Assembly: GCF_005239225.2 (NCBI RefSeq)
Contig: NC_133301.1
Span: 13,640,318 to 13,704,317, forward strand
Direction of reading: 5' to 3'
DNA from: Populus alba
Taxonomy: Eukaryota; Streptophyta; Magnoliopsida; Malpighiales; Salicaceae
DNA length: 64,000 nucleotides
Shown here: piece by piece, positions 50,371 through 59,767 of the stretch
How positions within the stretch are numbered: position 1 is the first letter of the stretch
Layout of the letters: every line of letters starts with the position of its first letter
Program-made: the position numbers and the translations under genes
Notes under the pieces: generated by a model
Databases searched by the model: none
What the model saw: the letters and a program-made list of their open reading frames with translations, nothing else
What the model was told of the DNA's origin: nothing

Positions 50371-51540
50371 TCAAGGTGAAGAACCCCAAAGAACTTCAGC
50401 TGTAACAGTAGCAGCCTCAGCATCAGAAACACAAGCTTCCCTTACTCTCTTCAATATCTCTTGCTTAAATGCCCTCTTCTCTCTTTGCCTTAACCCTTCT
50501 CCCACCTCTAATTGAACTGCAAATCTTGCCACACAACTTGCAAATGGATGACTCTCTAAAAACTCCTTCTCTCCTTTACCTCTCTCTTTCTCATCATCAA
50601 ACATTCCCGTATCAATCAAATCCTCACCAAGTTCTGATCTTTGCAACTCCACTAGCTTCTTTATCAACCCTTCTCTAAGCATCGCTTCAATGGCCTCTTT
50701 TCGGCCGAAATAGCCAATTTCCAGAATGCAATCCATTGCTACAACTCTCCAATGCAAGTCTTTGTAGTCCAAGAAACTAATGATTTTTGGGATTTCACCA
50801 TTAGACTCGATCTCGTCAACGAGTGGTGATTTTATTGACTTGATTAGTGAACAGAGTACTTTCATCGATTCCCAAGAAGCCATTGAGACAAGAGCATGAA
50901 TCAAAGGACCCATCAACACTTGACCAGCAAAAACATCCTTGTTAAATCTAATCAAAGCTGAAACAACAAAAGCACACTGTTCTCTTACCTTTTTTGAGCA
51001 ATTGGGATTACATAAAACTCTTTCAAGTAAACAAAAAATCTTTGATTTAAGCACCAAGTCTTGTAACTCACGGTTAAACCCTTGTGAAAGTCGGTCCTCA
51101 AACTGACTCAACAAACTCACCAAATCATCTTCCTCAGTTTGCAACGGCTCGTTCAAACCTTTTATCAAACTCTCTATACTTTCACGATCAATCCAAGCTT
51201 GAATCTCCGACTCGATGGACCCAGCAACTCGGGAGATAGACTGAAGCAAGACTCTGCGAGTCAAAAAACTTCTAAGGCCATGATCACAGCATTTCTGTAG
51301 AGTGTCAACAAGGGATTTGAGCTTAGTAAGGTGTTTAGAGAGAGTAGAGAGATATGGGTATTTTGAGAGAATTGTATCCGACTCAGCCTCGAGCTCTAAC
51401 AAAGCCTTAATGGCAGGTGAGTTGGACTCGATCAAGTTGGTGCTCGGGAGTGTTCGTAACTCATGGGAAGCTTGTTTAAGAGCTTCTAGGACTTTAAGAA
51501 CTCGTGTAATCTGTTCTTTTGATGACGGGTCTTCCATCAT
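50371..51540 (-). CDS. Single-exon ARM-repeat protein (U-box-less PUB-like)
   Basis: An uninterrupted frame of 389 residues starting MMEDPSSKEQITRVLKVLEA. The first half is helical and hydrophobic with heptad-like leucines, resembling the UND/N-terminal region of plant U-box proteins, but there is no U-box. From about residue 170 it reads as armadillo-like helices: SKIFCLLERVLCNP, REQCAFVVSALIRFN, PLIHALVSMASWESMKVLCSLIKSI, PKIISFLDYKDLHWRVVAMDCILEIGYFGRKEAIEAMLREGLIKKLVELQ, and a last block SHPFASCVARFAVQLEVGEGLRQREKR. The end is an acidic/alanine segment DAEAATVTAEVLWGSSP. Such plant ARM proteins are cytosolic or nuclear scaffolds; a specific function is not known to me. The gene is convergent with TOC90. 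Confidence 0.85.
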   Translation of the reverse strand: MMEDPSSKEQITRVLKVLEALKQASHELRTLPSTNLIESNSPAIKALLELEAESDTILSKYPYLSTLSKHLTKLKSLVDTLQKCCDHGLRSFLTRRVLLQSISRVAGSIESEIQAWIDRESIESLIKGLNEPLQTEEDDLVSLLSQFEDRLSQGFNRELQDLVLKSKIFCLLERVLCNPNCSKKVREQCAFVVSALIRFNKDVFAGQVLMGPLIHALVSMASWESMKVLCSLIKSIKSPLVDEIESNGEIPKIISFLDYKDLHWRVVAMDCILEIGYFGRKEAIEAMLREGLIKKLVELQRSELGEDLIDTGMFDDEKERGKGEKEFLESHPFASCVARFAVQLEVGEGLRQREKRAFKQEILKRVREACVSDAEAATVTAEVLWGSSP

Positions 51541-51599
51541 TTCGTTGCTAGTTTTATTTCCAAGGAGAAAGATTGAATTTGAGACAGAGAGAGAGACGT

Positions 51600-53150
51600 G
51601 AACGATTTGGATGACAAGAGTTTTGAGTTTTTGAGAAAAAGAGCCTCAACGAACAGTCATAGGCTTCACAGAAGTTTAGGTATGTATGCAGTGTGCCCTT
51701 CTGTTTTTTTTATATATATATATCTGCCATTTTATAATTTAGTTATTTTTAAATTTATTCTTTATATTTGAAAAATTATATTTTATATTATAGACTAGAC
51801 TATAGTATAATTTAAGATGTAAATTGTTAAGTGGCAACAAAGATTATAATATAAATTACAAATTTTTAAAATATGGAAGATAAATGTAAAAATAAAAAAA
51901 TTTATAGAATTATTCAAGGTAGTTTTTCCTTGAGAAGAATTGATTGTTGGTTGAGAAAGAGAGATCCATAAAAAAATCTGAGATGATAATTTTGTTTGAT
52001 ATCATTCAATCTGTTTGAATCAAGTTTTTGTATGATTTAAATCATGTGAGGGTTCACATATTTTCATCATCTGAAACTGTTATTTTATAAATATAAATAT
52101 AATTTTATACTTCAATCTAATATATGGGTTTTAATGTAATATTTTCAGGGTTCATGATAGAGATTTTACTTGTTTAGTTTATTTTTTTAGAAAGAAATTG
52201 ATTAAAAAAAAACAAAAAAAAACTGGATCAGCTTATGTACCTTGTCATACAAAGAATGTTCTCATTTGTTAATTTTGCCATCCTTGGATATAAACAGTTC
52301 GATAACGTTTAATAATTTGAGTTTTGTAGTTATTCATGTGATTTTTCTACTGTAAACATCTACTAGATTTTAACTCATTTAACGAAATATATATATCTTA
52401 TATTTAATACATTGTGTATGCATGTAGAGGTTAATTATTCTAGTAGTGATTATTTTTTAAAGTTATTTTTATTTAAAAATATATTAAAATAATATTTTTT
52501 ATTTTTTTAAAATTTATTTTTAATATCATTATATTAAAAATAATTTTAAAAAATTTAAAGTAGAAAAAAATTTAGTTTTTTCAAAAAATACTTTTACATT
52601 GCAAAAACAATTAGAGTTATCATTCCCATTTGGTTATTTCAAACTAAGCAAGTTGACAACGAATTCAAGAAGATTTGAGAGCATCCAAATGGCAAATAGT
52701 TCTCAGCAAGCATATTGTTTTTTCATCTTGCATTTTAAAAATATATTTAACTTGAAAAAAATATTAAATTAATATTATTTAATACTTTCTAATTATTTTA
52801 ATGTTTTTAATATGTTTTTAAAATAAATAAAAAATATTTTTTAAAAAAAACTATCACGGCACTATCAAGCACATATCGTTTTGGTTTTTGCTATTTTCTC
52901 TTTTTTAAAATTTAATGGGTTCAAATCAATTGCTGGCTTTCGATTACAAATTGAATTCTCGATCTGTCTTCCATTGCTTTATCTAATTAATGTATTTTTA
53001 TTTTTATTTATTATTATGTGGGTTTCAGTTTTGAGCACGGGTTATCATTTGTGTGGTGTCCTCCATGGATGCAAAAAAAAAAACTCAAAAACCTTTACAT
53101 AATAAATTTATGTTGTTGGTATTGTTTGGAGCCTTGTTTTCTGTTTCAAA
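51600..53150. other. AT-rich intergenic DNA
   Basis: 51541-51660 is likely 5' leader of the ARM gene. Beyond it are AT-rich dispersed repeats, with one clear copy at about 52430-52600 and another at about 52720-52850. A short phrase GGATCAGCTTATGTACC at 52225 echoes the tail-side end of the SINE at 2240, so it may be a SINE stub. No gene is supported. Confidence 0.45.
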
Positions 53151-53155
53151 TACAG

Positions 53156-56100
53156 CAAGATTTGGCCCAGGAATGCATGCCAATTTTGATACATATTTTT
53201 CATATTAGATCGGGAATTAACCTGGAAAATAATCCAGGTTGTCAAGTTATCGAGTCAACTTACTTGTTAATAGATTAACTAAAATTAATTTTATTAATTT
53301 TTTATATTAAAATAATATATTTTTTTAAAAAAGTTAATATTAACCTAGTTTACCATTCATTAAAAATCAAATCAAATTAATCGACTCATTTTTTATTTAA
53401 TATTTTTTAAATTAATATGTTAAAACCAAGTTTAATAATTATGTTTTAATTTAACACTCTTTAGATTCAAAATGAATAAGATACATATTTTGTAAGAATA
53501 TACTGAATTGATTTTAGAGTTTTGTTAAAAAAATAGATATTCAATTTAAGTCAAACAACTTAATCAAAACGGTTAAGAAAGTATTAACTAGATTCATTAC
53601 TTTGGTTGTTGTTAGGTATTGCGGTAATTTATGTTTTTTATTCAACCATGAAGAAAAAATTATTTTGTTAGCCAAATAGTTTATATTTATTTTTATTGAG
53701 TTGTGCATATAATTGTATTTTAAATTTTGATTTTATCGAAGCTAAAATATCTTATTTTTTATTAATAGGAACTTACTTTTTATTTATTTTGCATGTAAAA
53801 ATTTATATTATATTAATTTAAACTAAATTCATATTTTTTAACATGCTTTTTCTAACATCATTACTAAAAATATTTTTTTATAATTCATGTTTTTAATCGC
53901 ATTAGGAAAAATTATTGACATAAATTTAGATTGTGTTTGTTTTTGCAGGTCAACTGTGCTTTTGGAAAAAAAAACTATTTTTTTTTTCAAATTATTTTTG
54001 TAGTGTTAGTAAAAATAAATTTTAAAAAATAAAAAAATATATATATTATTTTTAAAATATTTCCAAACAAAAAGTAATTTGAAAAAACAATCTAAACCAC
54101 AAAAACATGCTCTTATTCCATTAAACTTATTTAAAAGTGTAATAATATTTGTTTTTTAAAAATATTTTTTACTTGAAAATATATAAAAATATTTTATTTT
54201 TTTATCTTTTAAAATTTAATTTTAGTATCAGTATATTAAAAAAATTAAAATTAAAATTAAAATTAAAAAAATAACCTAGGTATATACAAAAGTTTTCACT
54301 TTTTCCATAAAAGTGATGAGAATTCTTTGCATGGCCAAAACTGAATTCTTTGAGGGATTTGGTTTGTTTTGATGTGTGAAGCATCTTATCTAGTCCCCAG
54401 CCTGAGTGAAGACAGATTTTGACTGGTAGGTGCTGCATTTTATATGGGACTCGCAAAATAATAATAATAATAATAATAATAAAAGAAAAATTATCATGTT
54501 TAATTATATCAATTTCCAAAAGTGAAGCATTTAGCCAACTAGCATTACGGGTGTAGGCTGAGATGTTAAATCAAGGACTATTTCCTCGAGTTCATTATAG
54601 GCATGTTGTTACATTACATTCTAACTATATCATATCATGAAATAATAATTAGATTCGGGAATGCATGCCAATTTTGAAACATGTTTTTCTTATTAGATTC
54701 GGGATTAAGCTGGAATAAGATTTGTTCATTGACTTTATTATTGAATCAGCTTATATTAACCTGATTTAATTATTTCTATTAAAAAAATATTATTTTATTT
54801 TTTAAAATAAAAAATATTTTTAATGTTGATGTTTAGATTTGTTTCAATAAAATAATTTATTAAAAAGCTCAAATAAATTATTTGAATTTTTACCGAGTTA
54901 ATATTTTATTCAAGCTCAAATTAGGATTTAGATCCAAATATTTGAAATTAACTCATTTTTATCAAGTTTAATGATCATGTTTTAGTTAATTTTAGAGTTT
55001 TGTAAAAAATTGACACTCAAATTAAGTTGAACGGCTTAATTAAAATGGATGGAAGATTCATTACCTTATTGTACTAGGGCAAAGTTGGCCATACAATATG
55101 TAAGGTTTCAATATTTTCATAATATTAACGAGAGTTCGTTGCATTGCCATGACTAATATAATGATTGATTGGTTATTATAAGATTGATTAGAGATAATTT
55201 GTTCTTTTCAACCTTTACAAACACAATACAATGACTAGTTAATTATCTTTAAGAGAAATTTATTTAACTGCAATCAAGGGTTTTTTTTTTAATTTTTTAT
55301 TTAAACATAGTAAAAATAATTAAATTATTTTTAAAAATAAAATTTTTTTAACTGACATTCAAGGGCTTTTTCATAATTTAATCATAGTTTTTTTAGCTAT
55401 ATTCAAGTTAATTAAGGGAAAATTTGATATTTTTATAAGTTTAAAATACTATTTAAAAAATAAAATTGAATTGCACACGCTCATATATGGGATACATCTA
55501 CACTTTTTAGGTTACTCGTACAATGTCTTATGGTTGCCAAATATAAGCTTTCACAATGATGTTTAAACCATTTTGGCAGCCTCTTCATTTCTAGATAGCA
55601 CATGTACTAATGGGCCACCGGTTAACGCCAACAACTTTTTCTTTTATTTCATATTTTCTTTCTCTCCCATGGTTTTCATATTTGACCTTCTGAATTTTGA
55701 AAGCAAACCTTTATTTTATTTTTCCTTCGTACTTGGTCATTGTTATGTTAATTATTATTTGTTTTATTTAAAATAATTTATAAAATTATATTTTTTTTTC
55801 AATTTCATACTCATTCAATTTTTTTTACTTGTCAAGTTTGATCCTCATTATTTTGATTATTGCTCATTCTGGTTTGAATCCTTTTTTAATTTAATTTATT
55901 TTTTAATTTTATTTATCAACATTTAATTTTATTTTTATGTCAGATATGGTTTTTATTTTTTTAATTATTATTTGTTTTGTTTTATATCATTTTTTTAATT
56001 TAATCACTAAGCAATTACTTGATTGGGATTTTGTTAATCGAGAATTTTACTTCGTGATTTTTTTGAATTTGTTTTCTATGGGATATTCTCGATCCCAGGA

Positions 56101-56720
56101 CTTTGTGATTTAAGTATTTTTTTAAGTTATTTTTTTATATAATTTTATCATTTAATATTGAGTTTGTCAAGAATTAGACTATATATATATATATATATAT
56201 ATATGATTATCCAGATCGTACATGTTGAGTTGCGAGTCTAATAACCTAACCCAAATCAACTTAGACTAATTTTTTTATTCATTTTATTTTATTATATTAT
56301 TAAATTATATAATATAAGTTAATTATATAACATAAATTTGAAGTTTTGTTGTTGTTTTTAAAAACATCTTCCTGTATCTTTTTGTTATGTTAAAAAAAAA
56401 AAAATCTGGCCCGCCGAGTATCACTGTCACCAACCTGCACTTATCTAGTCTCCGAACTGAATGAAGACAGATTTGACCGTTAGGAGCTATGTTTTATACG
56501 AGGGGCAGCAGTGCAAGCTGCGCCGCCAGGCTAAGAATAGCCGGAAAACTGATCAGGGCTACGAATGATCATCAACAATTGACAATTGGTTTTTCCGTCA
56601 AGAGATTGCTAGGCTTGGTCTAACGTGTAAAAGAGAAGATTTGTCAAGTTTAATTATGTCAATTTCCAATCCAAAAGCGAAGCTCCAGCCAATTTGCCTT
56701 ATGAGTGAAGGCAGGGATGT
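53156..56720. repeat. Diverged tandem duplication, units of about 1.5 and 2.1 kb
   Basis: Three landmark strings recur in the same order. GGAATGCATGCCAATTTTGA is at about 53170 and 54658. ATTTTAGAGTTTTGT followed by a TCAA.TTAAGT and ATTCATTACCTT-like part is at about 53513 and 54989. TATCTAGTC with GAAGACAGATTTTGAC-like text is at about 54388 and 56444, followed in both by GTTTAATTAT(A/G)TCAATTTCC and a shared GAAGC..CCAA motif. Unit A is about 53156-54580 and unit B about 54650-56720, with indels. No coding sequence is evident. Confidence 0.7.
54456..54481. repeat. (ATA)n microsatellite
   Basis: Uninterrupted trinucleotide run of about nine units, inside unit A of the tandem duplication and absent from unit B. 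Confidence 0.9.
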
Positions 56721-57367
56721 TAAAGGGCATGTTTAGTAGTATTGGAAATTTTCAAAGTGTTTTTTTTTAAAATAATAAATATTTTTATAAAAAAAATTTT
56801 ATTTTAAATATTAGTACATTAAAATGAAAAATTAAAAAATTTAAAAAATAAAATTGAATCGCAATGTCAAACAAAATTCAAAGCAAGAAAAATGAGCTGA
56901 AAAATAACTTGCTCGAGCATTTTATAGTCATATCATATTCTTTATTAAACTTACATTACAATTACAAAATAAAATTATTTCACTGTTGCGCGAGAAAGAT
57001 TATGGTATATTATGTATTCAACATCATGGTAGCTTAAGATTATGTTATAGCTTGTATTTGATATTATGATAGTTTTTATAATCATTGTAGTTATGGTTTT
57101 TAAAAACATGTTTTTAAAAAATATTTAGTTAAAGCTACGGTGTGATTAATTTTTTTATGCAAAATAAATAAGAAGTCTTTACAAATGAAAAAATGAAAAA
57201 CATGTGTTTTAGTTTCTACAAAACAAGAATATGAAACACAATTTTTTAAAGGAGCTAGTGCAAAAAACAAGAGCTATTTAGCAAATCAAAATTTTTTATC
57301 TATATTGTTGAGCAAACAACAAAAATTACTGCAATATCAAACAATCTTATATTGAAACTGAGTTGAA

Positions 57368-57409
<42 letters not shown>

Positions 57410-58320
57410 GTGAGTTGAAAGTATTGAATTGTTTATTAGCTTTAATATCACTTGAAAAGGTAAAATGGAGTGAAGGAAAAGTTTTTATTTTCAATTTAAT
57501 TGTATACTCTTTTATTGAGTTAGGAATGTGAAATTGGTTTGTTAAGCTTATAGGTAAAAACATGTTAAAATTAGTTCTTAAAGAGTCCAAAAAACCTAGT
57601 ACAACTTTTCTACCACCTCCGATGATGACAGGAGACTGAACTAGCAGACAACATCATCTGGACAATTCTTACTTGTTCGTCTCTCATGTGGAAAAATATT
57701 AAATTACTCATTTCTCCTTTCTATACCATTCTCTCTTGGGAAAATAAGAATCTCAGAACAGAATCAAATCCATCATGCTCAGGCTTCCATATCAATCTGA
57801 AATCCGTGCAGTCTAGAGGAAAAACAACCCGCAATGTGGAACCACAAAAGTTCTTGGAACCATTATATTATTTATATCTTAACAGAAGCAGATTTGGCAA
57901 CCACCGATTTGATTAAAACAATTACTCTATGTCACTCCCGAAGTTTTTGGCAATAAATATAAAAATCAGCAAGAGCGATGCGGTCTCAAGATTGTACTAT
58001 CCCATATTTGGGAATCAATCGGCAGCCTCAAAAGGTTGGAAAAGCCCTCATTTTCAACCACAGTAGTTTTTTACATGAGGTGCCGCCGGAGCCCAATAAT
58101 ATATATTCAGGCTACAACAACGGGCACCATTCATATCTCCGTTCTTGTAATATAATCATCAGGCCTTGACACCACTAGACACGTCCAACGCATGAGACCA
58201 AACCACAAGGGAAAACATTAACATTAGAAAATCAGGGAGTTCAAAAAAAAAAAAAAAAAACTGTTCGAGGGAAAATTCTCCCAGAGTAGCACAAGAAGCA
58301 TTGTGGGAGCAAGATAATAG
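56721..58320. other. Spacer downstream of the snoRNA cluster
   Basis: About 56732-56900 is an AT-rich dispersed repeat copy (GGGCATGTTTAGTAG start). A TA microsatellite is at 57373-57406. 57590-58320 is less AT-rich and could hold downstream exons of the minus-strand snoRNA host transcript; short open frames there have no domain. A C/D-like GCCTGATGATT..CCTGA pair on the minus strand at about 58165-58108 has no terminal stem or recognised guide and is not called. Confidence 0.45.
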
Positions 58321-58323
58321 CTT

Positions 58324-58403
58324 TGCCTCAGAGGTAGTGACAATCATGTATCATCATCATCTTCATATCTGATAATACGTGAATTATGATTGCATCACTG
58401 GCA
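58324..58403 (-). ncRNA. Box C/D snoRNA, 18S rRNA guide (80 nt)
   Basis: On the minus strand the RNA starts TGCC and ends GGCA, forming a 4-bp terminal stem around a C box GTGATGC (58398-58392, last base off consensus) and a D box CTGA (58331-58328). An internal GATGATGA is a good C' box. The 13 bases directly upstream of the D box, ATTGTCACTACCT, are complementary to AGGUAGUGACAAU of 18S rRNA as I recall it. By the D+5 rule the methylated base is the A in GGUAGUG, which corresponds to the human 18S A468 site. The D' side contains CACGTATTA, matching UAAUACGUG of 18S, a weaker second guide. The terminal stem and long guide make this a strong call; the plant snoRNA name is not assigned. Confidence 0.85.
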
Positions 58404-58771
58404 GATCATTCATCTATGATATTCATCCAGGAAAGAAATAAGAAAGAAATTTTACAGAAACTGATGCGATACCATTTTGCAAAACAAAAGGCTGTTTAGA
58501 ATGCAAGACATCCCACATACCATTACGAACAACTACAAAAATCAAATCTATAAAACAAAGCAGTTTTCAAAAGGATGTTTTCCAAAACACAGCCGCAGCT
58601 ATCCAAGGTCATGCATCGAAACCATCCATGCAGATAACATAACCACGTGAACGGTGTGGTCATAAGTTATTTGCATAAACAAGCCCAAATGCAGAAACAT
58701 AGATAACCACCGCTGTCTATAGTATTTCACCAACACTAAAATCAAACAATAATCCCCAAAAAACTGATTTT

Positions 58772-58863
58772 TGCATCAGAGAGATTCCCATTTAGACATT
58801 GTCAACATTCTCCAATTTCAATTGGAGTGGCTGATGTCCCTGTCTGTTTTATCATCATTTGCA
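58772..58863 (-). ncRNA. Box C/D snoRNA, 25S rRNA double guide, tandem copy 3
   Basis: Third copy in transcription order. C box ATGATGA (58858-58852) and D box CTGA sit inside TGCA/TGCA ends. The D' guide AGACAGGGACA (11 bases) and the D guide TGGGAATCTC (10 bases) are kept. The C' box is eroded to TGTTGAC. The internal D'-C' hairpin has a different sequence from the sister copies, CTCCAATT-GA-AATTGGAG, yet pairs perfectly. This copy has diverged most but preserves everything needed for its guides. Confidence 0.82.
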
Positions 58864-58930
58864 CAAAAACCAATTCAATTATATGTACAGAAAAAAAACA
58901 CTAAATTCACAGTTTTTAATCAATGAAAAA

Positions 58931-59021
58931 TGCATCAGAGAGATTCCCATTTTAGACTTGGTCATCATCCTCCCTAAAAAAGGAGTAGCTGATGTCCCTG
59001 TCTATTTTATCATCATTTGCA
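58931..59021 (-). ncRNA. Box C/D snoRNA, 25S rRNA double guide, tandem copy 2
   Basis: The RNA is 91 nt with C box ATGATGA (59016-59010), C' box GATGATGA and D box CTGA, closed by TGCA at both ends. The D' guide TAGACAGGGACA (12 bases) is complementary to UGUCCCUGUCUA and the D guide TGGGAATCTC to GAGAUUCCCA; in 25S rRNA, as I recall it, these targets are neighbours (GAGAUUCCCACUGUCCCUGU). Applying the +5 rule, the D guide points to the A of GAGAUU and the D' guide to the first C of GUCCCU, the site equivalent to yeast 25S C2337 (snR64). An internal CTCC/GGGAG stem separates D' and C'. Confidence 0.88.
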
Positions 59022-59087
59022 CAAAAACCAATTCAATTATATATACAGAAAAAAACACTAAATTCACAGTTTTTAATCTATGAAAAA

Positions 59088-59178
59088 TGCATCAGAGAGA
59101 TTCCCATTTTAGACTTAGTCATCATCCTCCCTAGAAAAGGAGTAGCTGATGTCCCTGTCTATTTTATCATCACCTGCA
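59088..59178 (-). ncRNA. Box C/D snoRNA, 25S rRNA double guide, tandem copy 1
   Basis: First copy in transcription order, 91 nt, nearly identical to copy 2 including both guides, the C' box GATGATGA and the D box CTGA. The C box is GTGATGA (59173-59067 side, at 59173-59167), also a consensus form. It starts 157 bases from copy 2, and the 66-base spacers between copies 1-2 and 2-3 are almost identical, showing recent tandem duplication of the whole unit. Confidence 0.87.
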
Positions 59179-59259
59179 TTTTATCCATAGAGAATCAAAA
59201 CAGCAGAATTTAAATTAAAAAAATAATTAAACTAACAAAAAGAAAAGATCCTAAATAAA

Positions 59260-59326
59260 TGCCTCAGATTAAAATTGTTTTCATAGATATTTAAATCTCG
59301 GAGTATATTTAATACCATCACAGGCA
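59260..59326 (-). ncRNA. Candidate orphan box C/D snoRNA (67 nt)
   Basis: On the minus strand TGCC...GGCA ends enclose a C box GTGATGG (59321-59315) and D box CTGA (59267-59264). Internally CCGA and CTATGAAAA could serve as D' and C'. The bases upstream of the D box (ACAATTTTAAT) did not match any rRNA or snRNA stretch I can recall, so it is an orphan. The position just inside the first intron of the snoRNA host, with the same stem style as the 18S guide snoRNA, supports it. Confidence 0.6.
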
Positions 59327-59425
59327 AAAGGGCGCTAGCAGAAGAAAATATACCCTACATGGACCGAAAACTTATCAAAAAATAAATAAATTCAGAAGAA
59401 GTAATAAGACGTTATATAGAAAGAC

Positions 59426-59520
59426 CTGAGGAGGGAGCGGTGGCGATAGCTAAAGAGAGTGGAAGAGACGGCGGAGAGAACAATGAGGGATTTGTACTAA
59501 ACCCTAATTGCCACGAACGG
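59426..59520 (-). ncRNA. First exon of a non-coding snoRNA host transcript
   Basis: Downstream of a TATA box on the minus strand lies a leader containing TTAGGGTTTAGT and pyrimidine-rich CCGCCGTCTCTTCCACTCTC, ending in a donor CCTCAG|GTCTTT at 59426. No open reading frame of note is present. The snoRNAs follow in the sequence downstream of this donor, so the likely arrangement is a spliced host RNA with intronic or polycistronic snoRNAs. Downstream exons were not located. Confidence 0.5.
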
Positions 59521-59723
59521 CTAGAGAGTGAGGTTTATTATTGTGGTATTTATAATGTGTTGGTGAGAAATTGAAAGCTAGGGTTTTGGTTTTATTTATT
59601 TATTTTATTACTAGACTGGACAAAAAGACTGGTATTATACGATGTCGTCTCCGGCTTATTTTGATGACCTTCTTTCTCTTGTCGTTTCAAATTCTGGGCT
59701 TCAAGGCATTTACTTGATGGGCC
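59499..59723 (-). promoter_or_regulatory. snoRNA/ribosome-biogenesis type promoter: TATA, telo-box, site II
   Basis: Read on the minus strand: TATAAATA at 59554-59547, a telo-box AAACCCTAA (plus-strand reading) at 59499-59507 just downstream, and two site II elements, TGGGCT at 59695-59700 and TGGGCC at 59718-59723, 140-170 bases upstream. A second telo-like CTAGGGTTTTGG lies at about 59577-59588. The telo-box plus site II combination is typical of plant ribosomal protein and snoRNA genes (established knowledge). Confidence 0.7.
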
Positions 59724-59767
59724 GGCTTATGCTTTTCGTGAATGCTTTGAGGTGTTTTAGTGTTTGT

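Noticed and set aside
57605..57665. GATGATGA..CTGA and CATCATC arrangement resembling a C/D snoRNA
   Set aside because: The C-like and D-like motifs are only a few bases apart on the plus strand, no D box follows at a workable distance on the minus strand, and there is no recognised guide.
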